This document shows, piece after piece, positions 1 through 8,815 of a DNA stretch of 64,000 bases. Under the pieces are notes generated by a model, which searched no databases, was not told the DNA's origin, and worked only from the letters and a program-made list of their open reading frames with translations. Made by a program: the position numbers and the translations under genes. This DNA is from PALSA-1296 sp038210275 (GTDB lineage Bacteria; Bacteroidota; Ignavibacteria; Palsa-1295): the NCBI GenBank assembly GCA_038210275.1, contig JBBQWV010000018.1:1-64000 (forward strand). The letters run 5' to 3'. Numbering within the stretch: the first letter of the stretch is position 1; each line of letters opens with the position of its first letter.

Positions 1-242
1 ACTCCAGTTATTGCTACTTCTCCCGGTACGCTGAATTGCTTCCAGCTAAATGCATGGGCGAGGGAATCTCGTACCCGCATTAATGAATCCTGATTCAGAT
101 TACATGTGTCGCAAGGTTTATTGCACGTATCACATGGATGAGTTGTATCCTGCGGAGGCTCAGTAATATGTTTCTTGCATGAAGTCCATGCTCCGCTGAG
201 AACCACTGCGGCAAAAAGAAGAGGGATGAGTTTCAAACGCAT
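1..242 (-). CDS. Partial lipoprotein, N-terminal part only
   Basis: The frame opens at ATG 242-240 and is still open at base 1, so only about 80 N-terminal codons are present. The product starts with a basic, hydrophobic signal peptide ending in TSC (Cys22), which looks like a relaxed Bacteroidota-type lipobox; this suggests an outer-membrane or periplasmic lipoprotein. It is followed by a linker with two CDTC repeats, then a segment ending WKQFSVPGEVAITG that may open a folded, possibly beta-propeller, domain. Function is unknown. The C-terminus lies outside the window. The reading frame and signal peptide are seen directly; the lipoprotein call is inference. Confidence 0.72.
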   Translation of the reverse strand, partial: MRLKLIPLLFAAVVLSGAWTSCKKHITEPPQDTTHPCDTCNKPCDTCNLNQDSLMRVRDSLAHAFSWKQFSVPGEVAITG

Positions 243-326
243 ATTATTGTAACCAGTAATAGAGGTTTCCGGTTGCTCCCAAAATAAATCTTCACTTTTC
301 CCTAAAATAGTTGTGTCTGTGGCTTT

Positions 327-354
327 TTGTGGGGACTTTTATTTCGTATATTTG
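327..354 (+). promoter_or_regulatory. Bacteroidota-type promoter upstream of the 431 gene
   Basis: TTG at 327-329, a 17-base spacer and TATATTTG at 347-354 match the TTG/TAnnTTTG (-33/-7) consensus. The start codon of the next gene is 77 bases downstream. The same CG-TAnnTTTG context recurs at several other gene starts in the window. Confidence 0.6.
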
Positions 355-430
355 TACTGCCAACTACGGGGAATACATTAGTTTATTAGTTTTAGCCACG
401 TTTTACATTTTTTGCCAAGGATACAACACA

Positions 431-892
431 ATGAGAAATCTATATATAGCCGTTTTTCTATTTTCAATTTTTACCACGTCAGTTTTTGCGCAGAGCAAAG
501 ATTATACCGGCGCAAGTAGTCAATCATCCAATATCAGCGCATCGTCATCGCCAAAGTACAAGTCGAAGTCACGCCATAGTTCGATAAAAGAGGCACAGCC
601 TACGAACTCGGTAACCCTTTCCCCACTTGGAAGCACAACGGTTTATCCTGCACTGAGCTTCAAGCCGGTTGCTCAAGGAGCTATCGCTGAGGAAATTGTG
701 GAAGTTGCCGGATCGAAGGTCGGCGATAAGGTAATACTCAATGTACCGAGGAATGCAGCACTATCCGGGTTGACTTGGGTGGCATGGGTTTCACGAGATA
801 ACGAAGTAAAAGTTCGTTGCACCAATACGAGCGCCCAGACGCAGAATCTTCCTGCTCTGGAAGTCTTCAAAGTACTCGTCGTGAGAAAATAA
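431..892 (+). CDS. Small secreted protein of unknown function
   Basis: A 153-residue protein with a clear Sec signal peptide (MRNLYIAVFL, cleavage likely after VFA at about residue 20). I chose ATG 431 because it gives that signal peptide and is preceded by AAGGA at about 9 bases; the longer in-frame ATG at 311 would overlap the promoter. After a Ser/Lys-rich low-complexity linker (about 21-60), the C-terminal 90 residues form one small beta-rich domain. Its pattern VGDKVILNVP...GLTWVAWVS...NEVKVRCTN resembles small beta domains appended to phage-tail-like and secreted proteins. No catalytic motif is visible, and the exact role is unknown. Confidence 0.7.
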   Translation: MRNLYIAVFLFSIFTTSVFAQSKDYTGASSQSSNISASSSPKYKSKSRHSSIKEAQPTNSVTLSPLGSTTVYPALSFKPVAQGAIAEEIVEVAGSKVGDKVILNVPRNAALSGLTWVAWVSRDNEVKVRCTNTSAQTQNLPALEVFKVLVVRK

Positions 893-1041
893 TTGTTTGA
901 AACACACAGAGAAGTATTCATAATCATTCCGAATCGAGAACAGTCTCCTCCTATAAGCTTGTAGGCGTTAGGTTATACAAACTATAGGGGGACATTCGGA
1001 AAGTCAGTTCGAGCCGTTAGCTATTTGTTTAGTAATTCTTA

Positions 1042-1182
1042 AAGCCCCTCATTCTGGGCGATTGCGAAGGATCCGTTTATTTGGTTTACGTGAGTATGAC
1101 AGTCTGGGCTTGCTCAGATTACCAGTGGCGTTTATACTGCGTGAGACGAATGAATTTTGCAACGCTCAGAGTGAGGGGTTTT
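1042..1182. repeat. Degenerate palindromic repeat, GTCATTCTGAG type
   Basis: The left end (from 1042) and right end (to 1182) are imperfect inverted repeats of about 23 bases: AAGCCCCTCATTCTGGGCG against CGCTCAGAGTGAGGGGTTT. The centre is not palindromic. With the next element it fills the 424-base gap between the secreted protein and the foldase gene, where I see no coding potential. Confidence 0.55.
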
Positions 1183-1202
1183 ACTATATAATTTAGGCTT
1201 TA

Positions 1203-1307
1203 TGTCATTCTGAGTGGAGCGAAGCGGAACGAAGAATCCCGTTATTATTGGTAGACTATTACGTTCTTCCAACGATAACGGGATTCTTCGCTTTGCTCAG
1301 AATGACA
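1203..1307. repeat. Palindromic GTCATTCTGAG repeat element
   Basis: The terminal inverted repeats start TGTCATTCTGAG and end CTCAGAATGACA, each extending inward through GAAGAATCCCGTTAT. An unpaired centre of about 30 bases separates the arms, for a total of 105 bases. It lies just after the stop of the convergent-strand foldase gene, so its transcript could also act as a terminator-like hairpin. It belongs with the element at 2694-2782. Confidence 0.8.
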
Positions 1308-1316
1308 GGTTAAATC

Positions 1317-2654
1317 TTAATTACTCATCTTCTGATCCCTTATCTCGACGTACACATTCTTTCGTGATTCGGCAATGAATTTTTGGAATTCCTTTGCGAC
1401 TTTCCATTGCATCGTCAGTGCTTCTAAATCGCGGTAATCTTTATCAATAGATGGTTGATGCGGTTCGATTCGGCTAAGGAGTTTAACGATCTGAAAGCCT
1501 GTGAGTGTGCGTGAATAGGCGATCTTCACCGGACGGGAAATGTCACCGATCTGCATGGAGTCAATGACTGCGCGCTGCTCCGGTCCGAGTTCTTCTATGC
1601 GCACTCTGCCAAGAATTCCTCCATTTACTTTTGTTTCCTGATCGTCAGAATTCTCACGCGCTAATCTTCCAAAATCCTCGCCGCCCTTGGCGCGGGTCTG
1701 TAAACTTTGGATGATAAAAAGAATAGAATCTTCATCGGTTCTGCTTGCAACGGGCTTGAGAAGTATTTGGGCTACTTTGATCTCTTCACCTTTACGCTCG
1801 ATGAGTTTGATGATATGAATTCCCTGATCGGTTTCGACCGGATCGGATACCTCACCAGCTCGGAGTTTAAATGCAGCGGCTTCGAATTCGGGGACGAAGG
1901 TGCCTCGTGGATACGGTCCGCCAAGATCACCGCCGGATTTTGCAGTGGAATGCTGCGAATAACGGGCAGCAAATACTTTAAAATCAGCGCCGTTACGAAG
2001 CGAATCTACAAGGGACTTTGCGAAGTTCTTGATCTGCTCCTTCTGCATCGGATCGGGCTTGATGAGTTTTACGATCGTAGCAAGCTCGACTTGCGCGGTG
2101 ATGCGCGGAAGGCTGTCTTTATATTCAGAGAAAAATTGCTGAACGTCTCGCTTTGAAATAACCGGCGGTTTTGAAAATCTTGTGCCTCGTATTTTTTCGA
2201 TCAGGATAGATTCTCTTGCTTTATCGCGTAACTCCGGTGAAGAATTAATTTCTGCAACAGTTTTACCGAATGCTTTTTCCATTTCCGCACGAGATCCGAA
2301 CTGGCGTTCATATTGCTTGATGCGATCATTCAAGCGTTCATCAACTTCAGCTTCGGATGCGGTGATTGTCGAATCTGATTCAGCGCGGACAAGCAACACT
2401 TTCTGATCGATCTCGCTTTGCAGAATCTGGTCACGGAGCTTTGCAATGGTATCGGCAGAACTTGTCATTTTACCACTTTGCTGCTGGGCAAGTATCAACT
2501 GCGCATCAATCGTTGATCGAAGTATTGGATATTTTCCGACAACAGCAACAATGGCATCAACTTTATCGCCATCGTGAAGTTTTGTTGGTTGAGCAAAGAG
2601 GGGAGTTGCAGCAAGTGTAAGAGCGAACAAAAAAACTATTCGGCGAACGTTCAT
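1317..2654 (-). CDS. SurA-like parvulin peptidyl-prolyl isomerase
   Basis: A 445-residue periplasmic foldase. There is a signal peptide (residues 1-21, ending PLFAQ), then a SurA N-terminal helical region containing VDAIVAVVGKYPILRSTID. Two rotamase domains follow, at about 185-290 (GGDLGGPYPRGTFVPEFEAA, QGIHIIKL) and about 292-395 (GGILGRVRIEELGPE, GFQIVKL). The length and order match SurA, which escorts outer-membrane proteins from Sec to BAM. The next gene upstream on the same strand (3005-5185) is a second, larger parvulin, so this is a foldase pair split by repeat elements. The second rotamase domain looks more divergent. Confidence 0.9.
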   Translation of the reverse strand: MNVRRIVFLFALTLAATPLFAQPTKLHDGDKVDAIVAVVGKYPILRSTIDAQLILAQQQSGKMTSSADTIAKLRDQILQSEIDQKVLLVRAESDSTITASEAEVDERLNDRIKQYERQFGSRAEMEKAFGKTVAEINSSPELRDKARESILIEKIRGTRFSKPPVISKRDVQQFFSEYKDSLPRITAQVELATIVKLIKPDPMQKEQIKNFAKSLVDSLRNGADFKVFAARYSQHSTAKSGGDLGGPYPRGTFVPEFEAAAFKLRAGEVSDPVETDQGIHIIKLIERKGEEIKVAQILLKPVASRTDEDSILFIIQSLQTRAKGGEDFGRLARENSDDQETKVNGGILGRVRIEELGPEQRAVIDSMQIGDISRPVKIAYSRTLTGFQIVKLLSRIEPHQPSIDKDYRDLEALTMQWKVAKEFQKFIAESRKNVYVEIRDQKMSN

Positions 2655-2693
2655 ATTGGTTTACTTTTTATCCTATGATCCAATTCTTAACAG

Positions 2694-2782
2694 TGTCATT
2701 CTGAGCGTAGGGAAGGATCTCACGCTTTCGGAATACCGTAATTTTGAGATCCTTCGTTCCGCTTCGATCCACTCAGAATGAT
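2694..2782. repeat. Palindromic GTCATTCTGAG repeat element
   Basis: The 89-base element begins TGTCATTCTGAGCG and ends CACTCAGAATGATA. Its inner arms GGATCTCA/TGAGATCC also pair, leaving a short loop. It is the same family as 1203-1307, with the internal word GAAGAATC replaced by GAAGGATC. It sits between the two foldase genes. Confidence 0.78.
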
Positions 2783-2814
2783 AATCTGAAGTTGGATCAA
2801 ATCAATTAGTAATA

Positions 2815-3006
2815 AAATTAGGTTACTATATATTCTCGCAACCAAATGTGTCATTGCGAGGAGTCGCGCAGCGACGACGAAGCAATCCCCTAAATCGTGG
2901 CAGGCACTCAGGTGCTACAAACTATTAGGGGATTGCTTCGTCGGGCTAAAGCCCTTCTCGCAATGACACTTTAAATGGTTGCGAAAATATATAGTCACCT
3001 AAAATT
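2815..3006. repeat. Long inverted repeat with GTCATTGCGAG core
   Basis: The core at 2848-2969 has arms GTGTCATTGCGAG...CGAAGCAATCCCC and their complement. Unlike the other copies, the palindrome continues outward about 35 bases on both sides: AAATTAGGTTACTATATATT on the left is mirrored by AATATATAGTCACCTAAAATT on the right. The whole fold is about 190 bases. The right arm reaches the stop codon of the 3005-5185 gene (TAA at 3007-3005). Confidence 0.8.
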
Positions 3007-5185
3007 ATGACCTATGACTTCTCCATGCATCCTCAACGACTTTTGTATTGATCGTGCGTTTATATTTTTTGCGAAGATCGTTCACCCAGTCAAGACGAAG
3101 TTCGTTGGAGAGTTCATCCTGATATTGGCTTGCAACTTCCTGACGCGCCTCTTCAAAAGTTTTCTGAGAAATTTTTGCACGCTTATTTAATTTGACGATG
3201 GAGAATCCGGATTGAAAACTAAACGGTTCTTTTACATCATCGGTGGTGAAAGTATATGCCTTCTTTGACATTTCATTTTCATCCTTGGTCATTAATCCCC
3301 AATGCCCCGCTTTTTCTTTGAAGCCAGGACGCTCAGTATATTTTTTGGCAAGTTCATCGAAATTCTCGCCATTGATAATACGCTTGTAAAGAGCTGCTGC
3401 GAGTGAATCGTTGTAAACATAAATTTCCGAAACGTCGATGCGCTCAGGCCACATAAATCGGGCTTTGTGGGCTTCATAGAACTGCTGTTCCTTCACGCTA
3501 TCTGGGACAACTTTCTGCCAGATGCGTTTATTTTCTAATTCAAAAAGTGTGATGCCGTTCTTATAATCAGCCATGATCTTTTCAAACTCAGGGAATCGCT
3601 TGCTGACATTTGTTGACATAATCCCGACTGCCTGATCGTCAAGATACTTATTGATCTGATCGGTGATCGAATTTCGTGCAAGAGGAAGTCCCGGTTGCAC
3701 AGCTATCGAATCAAGCAGCGAACCCAAACTCCAGGAAGTTGTGCCGATCTTCGCGATCGCAAGGTTGCGTTCGCCTGGAGTAAACTTCTTTGCCCAACCC
3801 GTATCAAGTGATGTGCGAGTTGAATCCACGCGAGACATGAAAATATTAACGACAGATTTATCAATGAAAGAATTATTTTGCTTTCTGACCTCAGCAAGTT
3901 TTAATGCTTTATCGTCGTTGTAGTAGTATTGCTTATAAAGCTTTTTTAGCATATCCTTTTCCTGGTCGAAGGTTTTTGGCGGATATGAACCATCGCGACG
4001 GATGATGTGGTAGCCTTTGGTAGTACGAACGATGCCCGATATCTCGCCGTCTTTCATGGCGTACGCTGTCTCATCGAACTGCTTTTCAGTGCGGCGTTCT
4101 TCGCGATTGATAAAATCAAGATCGCCGCCGTTTGCTGAAGTGAATTTATCCTCGCTCGATTGAATCGCAACGTCTTCGAACTTAGCCCCTGCTTTGATCG
4201 CCTTGAGCAAGCTATCTGCTTTAAGCCAGAAACGCATCGTATCAGGTCCGTTAATTCCTTTATTCATCGCGACAAGTATATGACGCACTTTCAATCCGCC
4301 TATGCGCGGATGTCTGTCGGTTACTTGAATAATATGATAACCATAACGTGTGCGAACCGGGACTTTTGTATATTCACCAACCTTCAGCGAGTATGCCGCC
4401 TCTTCGAACGGACGGACGGTCATTCCGCCGGTAAAATATCCGAGAACGCCGCCTTCTTTTGCGCTAACCTTATCGTCGGAGCCTTCCCACATATTGCTGT
4501 CGGCTGCTGTGGGTTTTGTCTGACGCTGGCGTTGTTTATCAATGGCTTTTAGGCTGTTGTCATAGTATTCAAGATCTTTAGCGCTGAGAACAATCATACC
4601 GATCGATTCTCCGTCATTTATTTTCTTCATCGCTGCCATTATTTTCTTGTATGCTTTGAGGGTATCGGCAGGATTATTATTGTTCTTTACCGCAGCAAGA
4701 AAATGAGCGACGTTGAGTTCAGTTTGGCGATGCTCCCAGATACGGTGGATATTTGGTTCGGTGACCTCTTTATCCAGAACAAAAGGACCTGCAAGCATCG
4801 CGCGGTAGCCTTCGATCTCTTTCTGGATCTTCGGATCCTGATCGATCTTCATTTCCTTTGCTTCAAGAAGCTTGAGACGGTAATCCGAGTAGATGGTCAA
4901 AAAATCTTTCAACGAATCGAGCGTTGTTGCGTAAGGATCTTTGTCGTTCATTCTGCGATAAGCAGCTTCGAATTCATCAAGGCGAATCTCATCCTTCGTG
5001 GTTTTAATCACGACTGGAGAGATAGCGCTTTTTGCTGCTGCACTCGGAGCAGTATAGGTCTTCGCAGGATCCTTCTGAATATCTTTCTGCGCAAGTGACA
5101 AGGTGATATAACCGCTGAGAACAGTAAGTACGAAAACGCCGATTCCCAAGAAAATAGGACGTACAGACTTTAAATATCTAACCAT
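3005..5185 (-). CDS. Multi-domain parvulin peptidyl-prolyl isomerase (PpiD/SurA-like)
   Basis: A 726-residue protein anchored by an N-terminal hydrophobic segment (about residues 11-33), with the rest predicted periplasmic. Three parvulin-like regions are visible. The first, at about 150-293, ends YGYHIIQVTDRHP. The second, at about 299-402, contains LKVRHILVAMNKG, GGDLDFINREE and GYHIIRRDG. The third, at about 585-692, contains IDVSEIYVYND, GHWGLMTKDE and GFSIVKLNKRA. Between the second and third lies a long helical region typical of the chaperone part of SurA/PpiD. It probably assists folding of envelope proteins alongside the adjacent SurA-like protein. A substrate is not evident from the sequence. 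Confidence 0.88.
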   Translation of the reverse strand: MVRYLKSVRPIFLGIGVFVLTVLSGYITLSLAQKDIQKDPAKTYTAPSAAAKSAISPVVIKTTKDEIRLDEFEAAYRRMNDKDPYATTLDSLKDFLTIYSDYRLKLLEAKEMKIDQDPKIQKEIEGYRAMLAGPFVLDKEVTEPNIHRIWEHRQTELNVAHFLAAVKNNNNPADTLKAYKKIMAAMKKINDGESIGMIVLSAKDLEYYDNSLKAIDKQRQRQTKPTAADSNMWEGSDDKVSAKEGGVLGYFTGGMTVRPFEEAAYSLKVGEYTKVPVRTRYGYHIIQVTDRHPRIGGLKVRHILVAMNKGINGPDTMRFWLKADSLLKAIKAGAKFEDVAIQSSEDKFTSANGGDLDFINREERRTEKQFDETAYAMKDGEISGIVRTTKGYHIIRRDGSYPPKTFDQEKDMLKKLYKQYYYNDDKALKLAEVRKQNNSFIDKSVVNIFMSRVDSTRTSLDTGWAKKFTPGERNLAIAKIGTTSWSLGSLLDSIAVQPGLPLARNSITDQINKYLDDQAVGIMSTNVSKRFPEFEKIMADYKNGITLFELENKRIWQKVVPDSVKEQQFYEAHKARFMWPERIDVSEIYVYNDSLAAALYKRIINGENFDELAKKYTERPGFKEKAGHWGLMTKDENEMSKKAYTFTTDDVKEPFSFQSGFSIVKLNKRAKISQKTFEEARQEVASQYQDELSNELRLDWVNDLRKKYKRTINTKVVEDAWRSHRS

Positions 5186-5550
5186 AAGAAATTAAAAAGA
5201 ATAATATAAACAGATTCCCGTTGCGGCAAAACGTCCACTTCCGGGACCACCTAAAAAAAATACTACGGTTTAACGAGCCAAAAGTAACGCCTGAGCGTAA
5301 GAGATGGTTCGAAAGAATGAGGGGGAGTACGAACTCGCATAGTCAAAAAATAAATACTTCTTTACCACTATAACATTAACATTTCACAAAAGCAAACTGA
5401 CATTTCAGGTAGCGTCACAAAATATTAATAGTTCGCGATAATCTCTTCTTTCAAATTTATCTTGTACTCCCTCGCTTTTGCCCTGATTTTCGGGATTGCT
5501 CTTAGGGTAAATACGGTTTAATGAACTCCATTTCTCAATTTTAATAGCCG
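5186..5550. other. 365-base divergent intergenic region
   Basis: This gap separates the divergently transcribed foldase and GT117 genes, so it must hold promoters for both. One minus-strand TAAATTTG at 5459-5452 fits the -7 consensus but lies about 270 bases from the foldase start, so it is only a weak candidate. I see no open frame, repeat or strong hairpin here. Confidence 0.4.
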
Positions 5551-8500
5551 ATGGTATCTAAAAGGAATCATTATATATTCGCAGGAATAGCCTTCTTTGT
5601 AGCATTCTTCACGTATTTAGCGACGATGCAGCCTTCGATCTCCTACTGGGATTGCGGCGAATTTGCCGCAGCCGCAGCCGGACTCCAAGTCGGGCATCCG
5701 CCGGGATCGCCACTTTGGACGATGCTTGGACGCGTTGCGATGATGCTGCCAACCTTCACCGATCACGTTGCACGGTATAATCTTTTCTCCGTAATCGCCT
5801 CGGCGCTTTCGATATTATTATTATATCTGACGACTGCGCGTCTTATTAAATTATGGCGCGGTGAGCCGAAGTCATTCGCTGATGAACTCACGACATACGG
5901 CGGCGCGCTTATTGCAGCTCTCACGTATTGCTTCACCGATAGCTTTTGGTTCAACGCACTTGAATCCGAAGTATATGCATTCGGATCGCTTTTCATTTCG
6001 CTTGTTCCGTGGATCATGATGGTCTGGCTTGACCATGCTGAAGAAGAGCATAGCGAAAAATATTTGCTGCTTGCTGCCTACGTCATGGGACTTTCGCTTG
6101 GCGTTCATCAACTTGCGCTTCTTGCAATTTTTCCATGTTTCATGTTGATCTACTATCGCCGCCGCAAAGAGACATCTGTCCCTTCATGGTTTGCAATGGT
6201 GCTCTCATCATGTGTGGCATTTATCATTGCCTTCAAACTTGTTCTTTCCGAACTTGTGGAATTACTTGGTGGTGGTGCGATCACTACAGCATATGGGGTG
6301 CTTGGGGCTGCTGCAGTTGTCTGGATTTATAATGTCTCGACAAAGGCAAATGCCACCAAGGATAAAGGATATTTCGGTGTTTCCAAGCGAACCTATATTC
6401 AGATCGGTTTGGCATTTCTCGCGCGTTATATCATTGGCGGACTTGCATCGAAGTTGAATGTCGGTCCGAATGCTGCCATCTCGCAGATCACAGGATATGC
6501 ACTCATCGGAGGAGCGATCATCGGCATTATTTATTCTCAGCGCGAGAAAAAAGCGTTGCTCAATTTATGCCTTTGGTCAGCATTTTTGCTTTTCATGGGA
6601 TACTCGACATACTACATGATCATCGTTCGCGCCGGACAGGAGCCGCCGATGAACCAATGGCATGCCGATAATTTTGCAACGATCACGAAATTTATTAATC
6701 GTGATCAGTACGGATACCGTCCACCATGGCCTCGTCAGGTTGGCGATGAAAGCGGAGCGGAAGGTCCGACCTTCACGAATTACAAAGGCAACTGGGATTT
6801 CTTATGGAAATACCAGACGAATACAATGTATAACCGTTACCTCATGTGGAATTTTGTCGGACGTGTAAGTCAGGCAGATGGGGCAGATGTTGACTGGTCA
6901 AAGACTTGGGGAATTCCGTTCTTGTTCGGGCTTTTCGGATTGTATTGGCATTTTAAGCGAGACCCAAAACGTGCGCTTACAATTCTTGGAGCATTTATTC
7001 TTTTCGGTTGGGCAACGGCATGGTATCAGAATCAGCAGGACCCACAGCCGCGTGAGCGTGATTATTTCTATGTCGGAGCGTTCTATCTTTATGCCATGTG
7101 GGTTGGTATCGGAGCAACCGGCATCATGGAAATGCTTCGAGCAAAGAAAAAATCTGCCGATGACGAAAACGAGGAATTTGCAATTCCGACAGGCGAAGGC
7201 AACGTCGCTCTTATCGGCGGCACATTACTTGCGGCGATGGTGCTTGTTCCGCTGAATCAATGTGTAGGACTTGCCGGTATGGCGATGGGGAAATCTTTCG
7301 ACCAAACTTCGAAGTGGCGGGAGTATTCGCGTGCGCATAATAATATTCCATTGGAATATGCGTACAACGTTTTGCAAAGTTGCGAGAAGGATGCTATTCT
7401 TTTCACAGCTGGCGATAACGATACATTCCCATTGTGGTGCGCCCAGGATGTCTATGGGATTCGCCGTGATGTGCGTATTGTTAATTTATCGCTTGGCAAC
7501 ATGAGTTGGTATATCAAGCAACTCAAAAAAGATTCGTGGGGCGTTGGTAAAAAAGTTGATCTGCCGGGAATCAGCGATGAGATGCTGCTCATTCCGGAAG
7601 ACTCTCCGGGAGGCTTGACGTATTATGCTTCGAAAGCAACGCCGGAATCAATAAAGATCACGGCGGCGACGATGCAGCAGTTCACCGGAAATCCGAATGC
7701 AACAGAAGGTATGATGCAATGGAATTTCCGAGGCGAGATGCAGCGCGGAAAAGACGAGTATATCGTTATGGTTGCAGATCAGCTTGTGAAGTCGATCGTC
7801 GAAGGAAATATAAATGTTCGTCCGATCTATTTCGCGCCGTTCGTTCAGGATAATTATCTTGTCGGCTTGCGTCAGTATGTTCAATCCGAAGGATTGGCAC
7901 AGCGCGTGACGCCGGTTATGCAATCGGGTGGCGGACCGCTCGGAGGATTGAAGGAAGATGTCTGCACTGAATCTGCATTCAATCTTGTGACTACGCCGGT
8001 GCTGACGCCGCATCGCGGATATATGCTTAGCACTTTCCGTGATCCTGAAGCCCGTTGGAGCAATGAAGACCGCACCAATTATCCGCCGTTCTTCTCGTTC
8101 GAGAGAACGTACTATGCTTTAGCAGAACATTTTGCTTCGGCAGGAAAAATTGATATGGCAAAGAAAACGCTCGATCAATTGGATAAAGTGATTCCACCTG
8201 AGCGTGTTCGCTACGACGATCAGATCATGCCGCTTATTGCCCAACTTTATAACCGGATTGGATACACAGAAAAGGGCAAGAAATATTCGAAGTATGCTCT
8301 TTCCGATCTGGAAAGAACATACGAAGAAGCTAATGCTTCACAGAAGCTTTCTCAACGCGATTTGCAAGGCGCAATGCTTTACGTTCAAGGCTTAATGACT
8401 GCCGGAGAAGTGGAGAAGGCGCAGTCGGTTTTGATGAATCTTCAGCAAAAATCGCCGGATCAAAGCGCTTCCGGGTTGCTCGGAGTTCGAATTGATCAGG

Positions 8501-8724
8501 TGACTGCGATGATGGCAGAGAAAAAAGGCGACAAGAAAAAAGCTGTGCAGTTATGGGATCAATTCTTTGCAAAATATGGAGAGGCGATCAATAACAGCGG
8601 AGCAGATTTCGTCGCTGAATTCGCTCCCGTTCGCGATCACGTTGTCGCTCTAAAGAAAGAGCTTGGCATGCTTCCTACAGGCGATAGCGCTGGTATGAAA
8701 AAAGATTCGATAAAGAAAAAATAA
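5551..8724 (+). CDS. GT117/DUF2723 protein O-mannosyltransferase-like membrane protein
   Basis: A 1057-residue integral membrane glycosyltransferase of the DUF2723 (GT117, TMEM260-like) type, thought to transfer sugars to exported proteins from a lipid-linked donor. The N-terminal signature YWDCGEF (residues 32-38) and GHPPGSPLW carry the acidic residues typical of GT-C enzymes. About ten hydrophobic segments run to about residue 590. A soluble region follows, with FTAGDNDTFPLW (from about 618) and RDVRIVNLSLGNMSWYI, then a TPR-like helical C-terminus from about 850. The same GDxDTFP...NMSWY block recurs in the secreted protein at 15624-17204. It is probably part of a glycan assembly locus with the GT2 and GT9 downstream. 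Confidence 0.88.
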   Translation: MVSKRNHYIFAGIAFFVAFFTYLATMQPSISYWDCGEFAAAAAGLQVGHPPGSPLWTMLGRVAMMLPTFTDHVARYNLFSVIASALSILLLYLTTARLIKLWRGEPKSFADELTTYGGALIAALTYCFTDSFWFNALESEVYAFGSLFISLVPWIMMVWLDHAEEEHSEKYLLLAAYVMGLSLGVHQLALLAIFPCFMLIYYRRRKETSVPSWFAMVLSSCVAFIIAFKLVLSELVELLGGGAITTAYGVLGAAAVVWIYNVSTKANATKDKGYFGVSKRTYIQIGLAFLARYIIGGLASKLNVGPNAAISQITGYALIGGAIIGIIYSQREKKALLNLCLWSAFLLFMGYSTYYMIIVRAGQEPPMNQWHADNFATITKFINRDQYGYRPPWPRQVGDESGAEGPTFTNYKGNWDFLWKYQTNTMYNRYLMWNFVGRVSQADGADVDWSKTWGIPFLFGLFGLYWHFKRDPKRALTILGAFILFGWATAWYQNQQDPQPRERDYFYVGAFYLYAMWVGIGATGIMEMLRAKKKSADDENEEFAIPTGEGNVALIGGTLLAAMVLVPLNQCVGLAGMAMGKSFDQTSKWREYSRAHNNIPLEYAYNVLQSCEKDAILFTAGDNDTFPLWCAQDVYGIRRDVRIVNLSLGNMSWYIKQLKKDSWGVGKKVDLPGISDEMLLIPEDSPGGLTYYASKATPESIKITAATMQQFTGNPNATEGMMQWNFRGEMQRGKDEYIVMVADQLVKSIVEGNINVRPIYFAPFVQDNYLVGLRQYVQSEGLAQRVTPVMQSGGGPLGGLKEDVCTESAFNLVTTPVLTPHRGYMLSTFRDPEARWSNEDRTNYPPFFSFERTYYALAEHFASAGKIDMAKKTLDQLDKVIPPERVRYDDQIMPLIAQLYNRIGYTEKGKKYSKYALSDLERTYEEANASQKLSQRDLQGAMLYVQGLMTAGEVEKAQSVLMNLQQKSPDQSASGLLGVRIDQVTAMMAEKKGDKKKAVQLWDQFFAKYGEAINNSGADFVAEFAPVRDHVVALKKELGMLPTGDSAGMKKDSIKKK

Positions 8725-8726
8725 AC

Positions 8727-8812
8727 GAATTGTGAATTGAGAATCAAGAATTGGGAATGAAAATCATTCTCAATTCTTGATTCTCAATTCTACTTTCACA
8801 ATTCTCAATTCC
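8727..8812. repeat. Hairpin made of short repeated words (GAATTGAGAAT type)
   Basis: The left arm, starting GAATTGTGAATTGAG, is mirrored by the right arm ending CAATTCTCAATTC. Each arm is itself built from tandem variants of GAATTGAGAAT. The hairpin fills the gap between the GT117 and GT2 genes and overlaps the upstream TTG start candidate of the GT2 gene. Confidence 0.72.
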
Positions 8813-8815
8813 TCA

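Noticed and set aside
1707..2156. A 149-codon open frame opposite the SurA-like gene
   Set aside because: It is antisense to a well-supported foldase; codon bias of the foldase strand explains it.
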